Source: Synechococcales cyanobacterium PMM_0085 (GTDB lineage: Bacteria; Cyanobacteriota; Cyanobacteriia; Elainellales; Elainellaceae). Taken from it: a DNA stretch of 9,093 nucleotides. Shown here one piece after another: positions 7,336-9,093 of the stretch (its first letter is position 1; every line of letters starts with the position of its first letter). Location: assembly GCA_949127705.1 (NCBI GenBank), contig CASBQJ010000168.1, positions 1 through 9,093 of the forward strand, written 5' to 3'. The position numbers were made by a program, and so were the translations under genes. The notes under the pieces are model-generated. The model saw only the letters and a program-made list of their open reading frames with translations, searched no databases and was not told where the DNA came from.

Positions 7336-7343
7336 GTTTACTT
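7316..7343. repeat. Tandem 14-bp duplication overlapping the transporter stop codon
   Basis: AAGCAAATTTACTT at 7316-7329 is followed directly by AAGCAAGTTTACTT at 7330-7343, one mismatch. The second copy includes the TAA stop (7338-7340, minus) and supplies the -35 part of the candidate kinase promoter. Confidence 0.85.
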
Positions 7344-8561
7344 CTTGCCTCGCTCAGGCGCTGTCCGTCGATCGCGCAGCCATCTAACGGCAGATTGAGG
7401 CGCTTTTCCCTGCAAAATGGCGATCGCCAACGTCCCCGCCACCAGTCCCCAAAAGGCAGACCCAATGCCAAACAGGGTTACCCCTGAAGCGGTGACTAAA
7501 AATGTAATCAGGGCAGGTTCGCGGGCTTGTGGGTCAGTGAGGGCAACCGCCAGACCATTGCCGATGGTGCCCAACAGCGCCAATCCGGCGATCGCCAGCA
7601 CTAGCTCCTTGGGAAAGGCGGCAAACACAGCCGCCACCGTTGCCCCAAACAGCCCCACAATGATGTAGAACCCACCAGCGGCGATCGCGGCCACATAGCG
7701 TTTGGCGGGGTCTTCATGCGCCTCTCGCCCCATGCAAATCGCCGCCGTAATTGCTGCCAAATTCAACGCAAACGCGCCAAAAGGAGCCAAGACTAATGTT
7801 GCTACACCCGTCCAGCCAATTAGCGGCGAGATTGGCACGGTATAGCCCGAAGCGCGCATTGTGGCCACCCCAGGCACATTTTGCGACGCCATTGTCACCA
7901 CAAACAGCGGCAACGCCACGCCAATGATTGCCCCAATCGAAAATTGCGGCATCGTGAATACGGGCTGTGCCCATTGCAGCTGCACGCCATTAAGCTGCAA
8001 TAAGCCCTGTGCTCCTGCCATCAAAATCCCTAGCCCTAGTGCCATCACCACGGCATAGCGCGGCACCGTGCGCCGCGCGATCAAGTACGTGCAAAACATG
8101 GCAACCGTTAGGCCAAACTGGGTTTGCATTGCTACAAAAATATCCAACCCAAATCGCAGCAACACGCCTGCCAACATGGCAGATGCAATGGATGTGGGAA
8201 TGCGATTGATCACGCGCTCAAACCAACCTGTGAATCCGCACAGGGTAATCAGCAGCGCCGAAACCAGAAACGCCCCGATCGCTTCTTCCATCGACACGGC
8301 TGCTGCTGTGGTAATGAGCATCGCGGCACCAGGGGTAGACCACGCCGTCACCACCGGAATGCGATAACGCAGCGATAGGCCAATGCAGGTAATCCCCATG
8401 CCTAGCCCCAGCGCCCACATCCAGGACGCGGTTTCCGCAGGGGAGGCATTAAGAGCCTGCGCCGCCTGAAATACGATCACCGCTGAACTGGTAAAGCCCA
8501 CCAATACTGTCACAAACCCGGCAACGATCGCAGAAATAGACAGGTCTTTTAAGATTGCCAT
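7338..8561 (-). CDS. benE: BenE-family transporter (benzoate/H+ symporter-like)
   Basis: Inner-membrane carrier of 407 residues, the usual length for the family, with about 11-12 hydrophobic segments. Family marks are VVTAWSTPGAAML (70-82), SQNVPGVATMRASGY (226-240, in the half-helix region) and CMGREAHEDPAKRY (276-289). In Acinetobacter, BenE takes up benzoate with protons; here no benzoate-degradation gene is adjacent, so the substrate is uncertain. I chose the ATG at 8559-8561 because MAILKDLSISAIVAGF matches the typical BenE N-terminus. The frame stays open to a TTG at 8580-8582, which would add seven residues (MRSVGAL) and has no ribosome binding site. No clear -35/-10 pair is seen upstream; only a TAATAT at 8593-8598 (complement). 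A REPIN-like element starts 44 bp before the start codon. Confidence 0.92.
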   Translation of the reverse strand: MAILKDLSISAIVAGFVTVLVGFTSSAVIVFQAAQALNASPAETASWMWALGLGMGITCIGLSLRYRIPVVTAWSTPGAAMLITTAAAVSMEEAIGAFLVSALLITLCGFTGWFERVINRIPTSIASAMLAGVLLRFGLDIFVAMQTQFGLTVAMFCTYLIARRTVPRYAVVMALGLGILMAGAQGLLQLNGVQLQWAQPVFTMPQFSIGAIIGVALPLFVVTMASQNVPGVATMRASGYTVPISPLIGWTGVATLVLAPFGAFALNLAAITAAICMGREAHEDPAKRYVAAIAAGGFYIIVGLFGATVAAVFAAFPKELVLAIAGLALLGTIGNGLAVALTDPQAREPALITFLVTASGVTLFGIGSAFWGLVAGTLAIAILQGKAPQSAVRWLRDRRTAPERGKK

Positions 8562-8713
8562 CAATGCACCAACACTACGCAATAATCAGCCTATATTAAA
8601 CCCCGTAGGGGCACGGCACTGCCGTGCCCTAATTGACGCGCCCTAACAAACCTGGGGGCACGGCAGTGCCGTGCCCCTACCAATACATTTGTCATACCCA
8701 GAGATCAAGCCGC
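8562..8713. other. Intergenic region holding the palindromic repeat pair
   Basis: This 152-bp gap lies between the small conserved gene and the transporter gene, both on the minus strand. Half of it is the inverted palindrome pair. No ORF is credible: a plus-strand frame crosses the element but starts at TTG inside it and overlaps the conserved small gene in antisense. Confidence 0.6.
8605..8680. repeat. REPIN/MITE-like element: two palindromes in inverted orientation
   Basis: A 25-bp sequence at 8605-8629 is repeated exactly, in inverted orientation, at 8656-8680, with 26 bp between. Each half is itself a palindrome: 10-bp arms around C8619 and 11-bp arms around G8666, core GGCACGGCA/TGCCGTGCC. 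The GGGGCACGGCACTGCCGTGCC type is a familiar dispersed repeat in cyanobacterial genomes (from memory). As RNA it gives two strong small hairpins or one 25-bp stem, and could end the transcript of the small gene at 8714-8959. Confidence 0.9.
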
Positions 8714-8959
8714 TTAATCAACCCACAGGTATTTCACCAAAATCGCCATCACTTCGCCCGATCGCCCCGTGGGAATGGGTTTACTCCAGTCGTTGGGTTC
8801 GGCGTAGCCCATTTTGTGCAGGCTTTTGATGTTGAGCTGGACGGCGGCCAGGGAGCCAAACAGCAGATGCCGAACGGGTTCGCGCGATCGCCCGCCATCA
8901 GCATTGAAGGGTACAGGATTTGGGGGCACAGGTGTGCCCGAGTCGGTGAAGTAAGTCAT
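8714..8959 (-). CDS. Small conserved cyanobacterial protein of unknown function
   Basis: An 81-residue soluble protein beginning MTYFTDSGTPVPPNPVPF. It has a proline-rich N-terminus (9-17), a central helix-like stretch HLLFGSLAAVQLNIKSLHKMGY (31-52) and a C-terminus with NDWSKPIPTGRSGEVMAILVKYL. Proteins of this wording are conserved in cyanobacteria; I know of no function and assign none. The start was chosen at the ATG 8957-8959 because AGGAG lies 8 nt upstream. An upstream in-frame TTG at 9032-9034 or ATG at 9014-9016 would add 25 or 19 residues, but neither has a spaced ribosome binding site and the added residues look non-native. The gene reads in the same direction as the transporter gene, 152 bp away, with a strong palindrome pair between, so co-transcription is doubtful. 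Confidence 0.85.
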   Translation of the reverse strand: MTYFTDSGTPVPPNPVPFNADGGRSREPVRHLLFGSLAAVQLNIKSLHKMGYAEPNDWSKPIPTGRSGEVMAILVKYLWVD

Positions 8960-8967
8960 GAACTGGT

Positions 8968-8972
8968 CTCCT
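8968..8972 (-). promoter_or_regulatory. Ribosome binding site deciding the start of the small conserved gene
   Basis: AGGAG on the minus strand, 8 nt before the ATG at 8959. It is part of an 8-bp sequence AGGAGACC that occurs again 99 bp upstream (8965-8972 and 9064-9071). Confidence 0.8.
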
Positions 8973-9060
8973 AGGACGTTTGGGGTAAGGAAACCAGAAC
9001 TAGAAACCCTAGGCATCCTCTTTTGCTTGGGCAAATCGGGATGACCAAGGTATCATTCAC
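8971..9060 (-). CDS. Possible short leader ORF (29 residues), low confidence
   Basis: A GTG at 9058-9060 opens a 29-residue frame (MNDTLVIPICPSKRGCLGFL...) that ends with TAG at 8971-8973, overlapping the ribosome binding site of the next gene. AGGAG (9067-9071) lies 6 nt before the GTG. An alternative ATG at 9054-9056 with 10-nt spacing gives only 15 residues ending at 9009. The arrangement would allow translational coupling, but the frame is short, has no recognisable family, and may be chance. The rest of the 8960-9093 stretch shows no clear promoter. Confidence 0.2.
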   Translation of the reverse strand: MNDTLVIPICPSKRGCLGFLVLVSLPQTS

Positions 9061-9093
9061 CAAGGTCTCCTGACTGCTGTGACAGTTGGGTGA

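Larger units (their letters stand above)
7118..7337. other. Intergenic region between benE-like and kinase genes, 220 bp
   Basis: Both flanking genes read on the minus strand. The region is AT-rich near 7290-7335 and holds a -10 consensus for the kinase gene, four copies of a 16-bp repeat and a 14-bp duplication. No ORF and no strong intrinsic terminator for the transporter gene are seen, so read-through into the kinase gene cannot be excluded. Confidence 0.6.

Noticed and set aside
4274..8561. benE-like gene and kinase gene as one functional operon sensing benzoate
   Set aside because: They are on the same strand, but a 220-bp gap with its own TATAAT box and repeats separates them, and nothing in the GAF/PAS domains points to benzoate.
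8562..8582. Upstream TTG start for the transporter
   Set aside because: No ribosome binding site, rare start codon, and the family N-terminus begins at the ATG at 8561.
8633..8974. Plus-strand frame of 113 codons across the palindromes and the small gene
   Set aside because: It starts at TTG between the two palindromes, runs antisense to a conserved protein and has no ribosome binding site.
8960..9034. N-terminal extension of the small conserved gene to a TTG at 9034
   Set aside because: A well-spaced AGGAG precedes the internal ATG at 8959, and the extra residues differ in character from the conserved protein.

Overview
The window looks like chromosomal DNA of a cyanobacterium, probably a filamentous or Leptolyngbya-like lineage (the lineage is an inference, the phylum is well supported). 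The palindrome GCGATCGC (HIP1) occurs at least 15 times in 9.1 kb, against about 0.14 expected by chance. The protein repertoire also fits: an NB-ARC/WD40 regulator, a soluble multi-GAF/PAS histidine kinase whose C-terminal ATPase has typical cyanobacterial wording, and a small conserved protein of cyanobacterial type. GC content is moderate and coding density is high.

Layout, left to right. (1) 29-3595, minus: a 1188-residue STAND ATPase with an HTH-like N-terminus, NB-ARC core, winged helix, short pentapeptide-like linker, 14 WD40 repeats (two seven-bladed propellers) and a conserved-looking tail. (2) 3596-3989: a 394-bp divergent intergenic region with a direct repeat, a possible three-way-junction fold and a TTGACA box. 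(3) 3990-4265, plus: a 91-residue soluble protein resembling the NfeD OB-fold domain. (4) 4274-7117, minus: a 947-residue cytosolic histidine kinase (GAF-PAS-GAF-GAF-HisKA-HATPase) converging on the small gene with 8 bp between them. A 14-bp perfect hairpin lies inside its 3' end. (5) 7118-7337: an intergenic region with four 16-bp tandem repeats, a consensus -10 box and a 14-bp tandem duplication that runs over the benE stop codon. (6) 7338-8561, minus: a BenE-family transporter. (7) 8562-8713: a 25-bp perfect inverted repeat built from two palindromes, REPIN/MITE-like. (8) 8714-8959, minus: an 81-residue cyanobacterial conserved protein of unknown function, preceded by a duplicated ribosome binding site and a possible short leader ORF.

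The genes do not form an obvious pathway. The STAND protein and the histidine kinase are both large multi-domain signalling proteins without an adjacent partner (no response regulator, no visible effector gene). The transporter has no catabolic neighbours. No CRISPR array, tRNA, rRNA, transposase or phage gene is visible. The most unusual structure is non-coding: the in-gene hairpin at the convergent gene ends, the leader repeats of the kinase, and the REPIN-like element.
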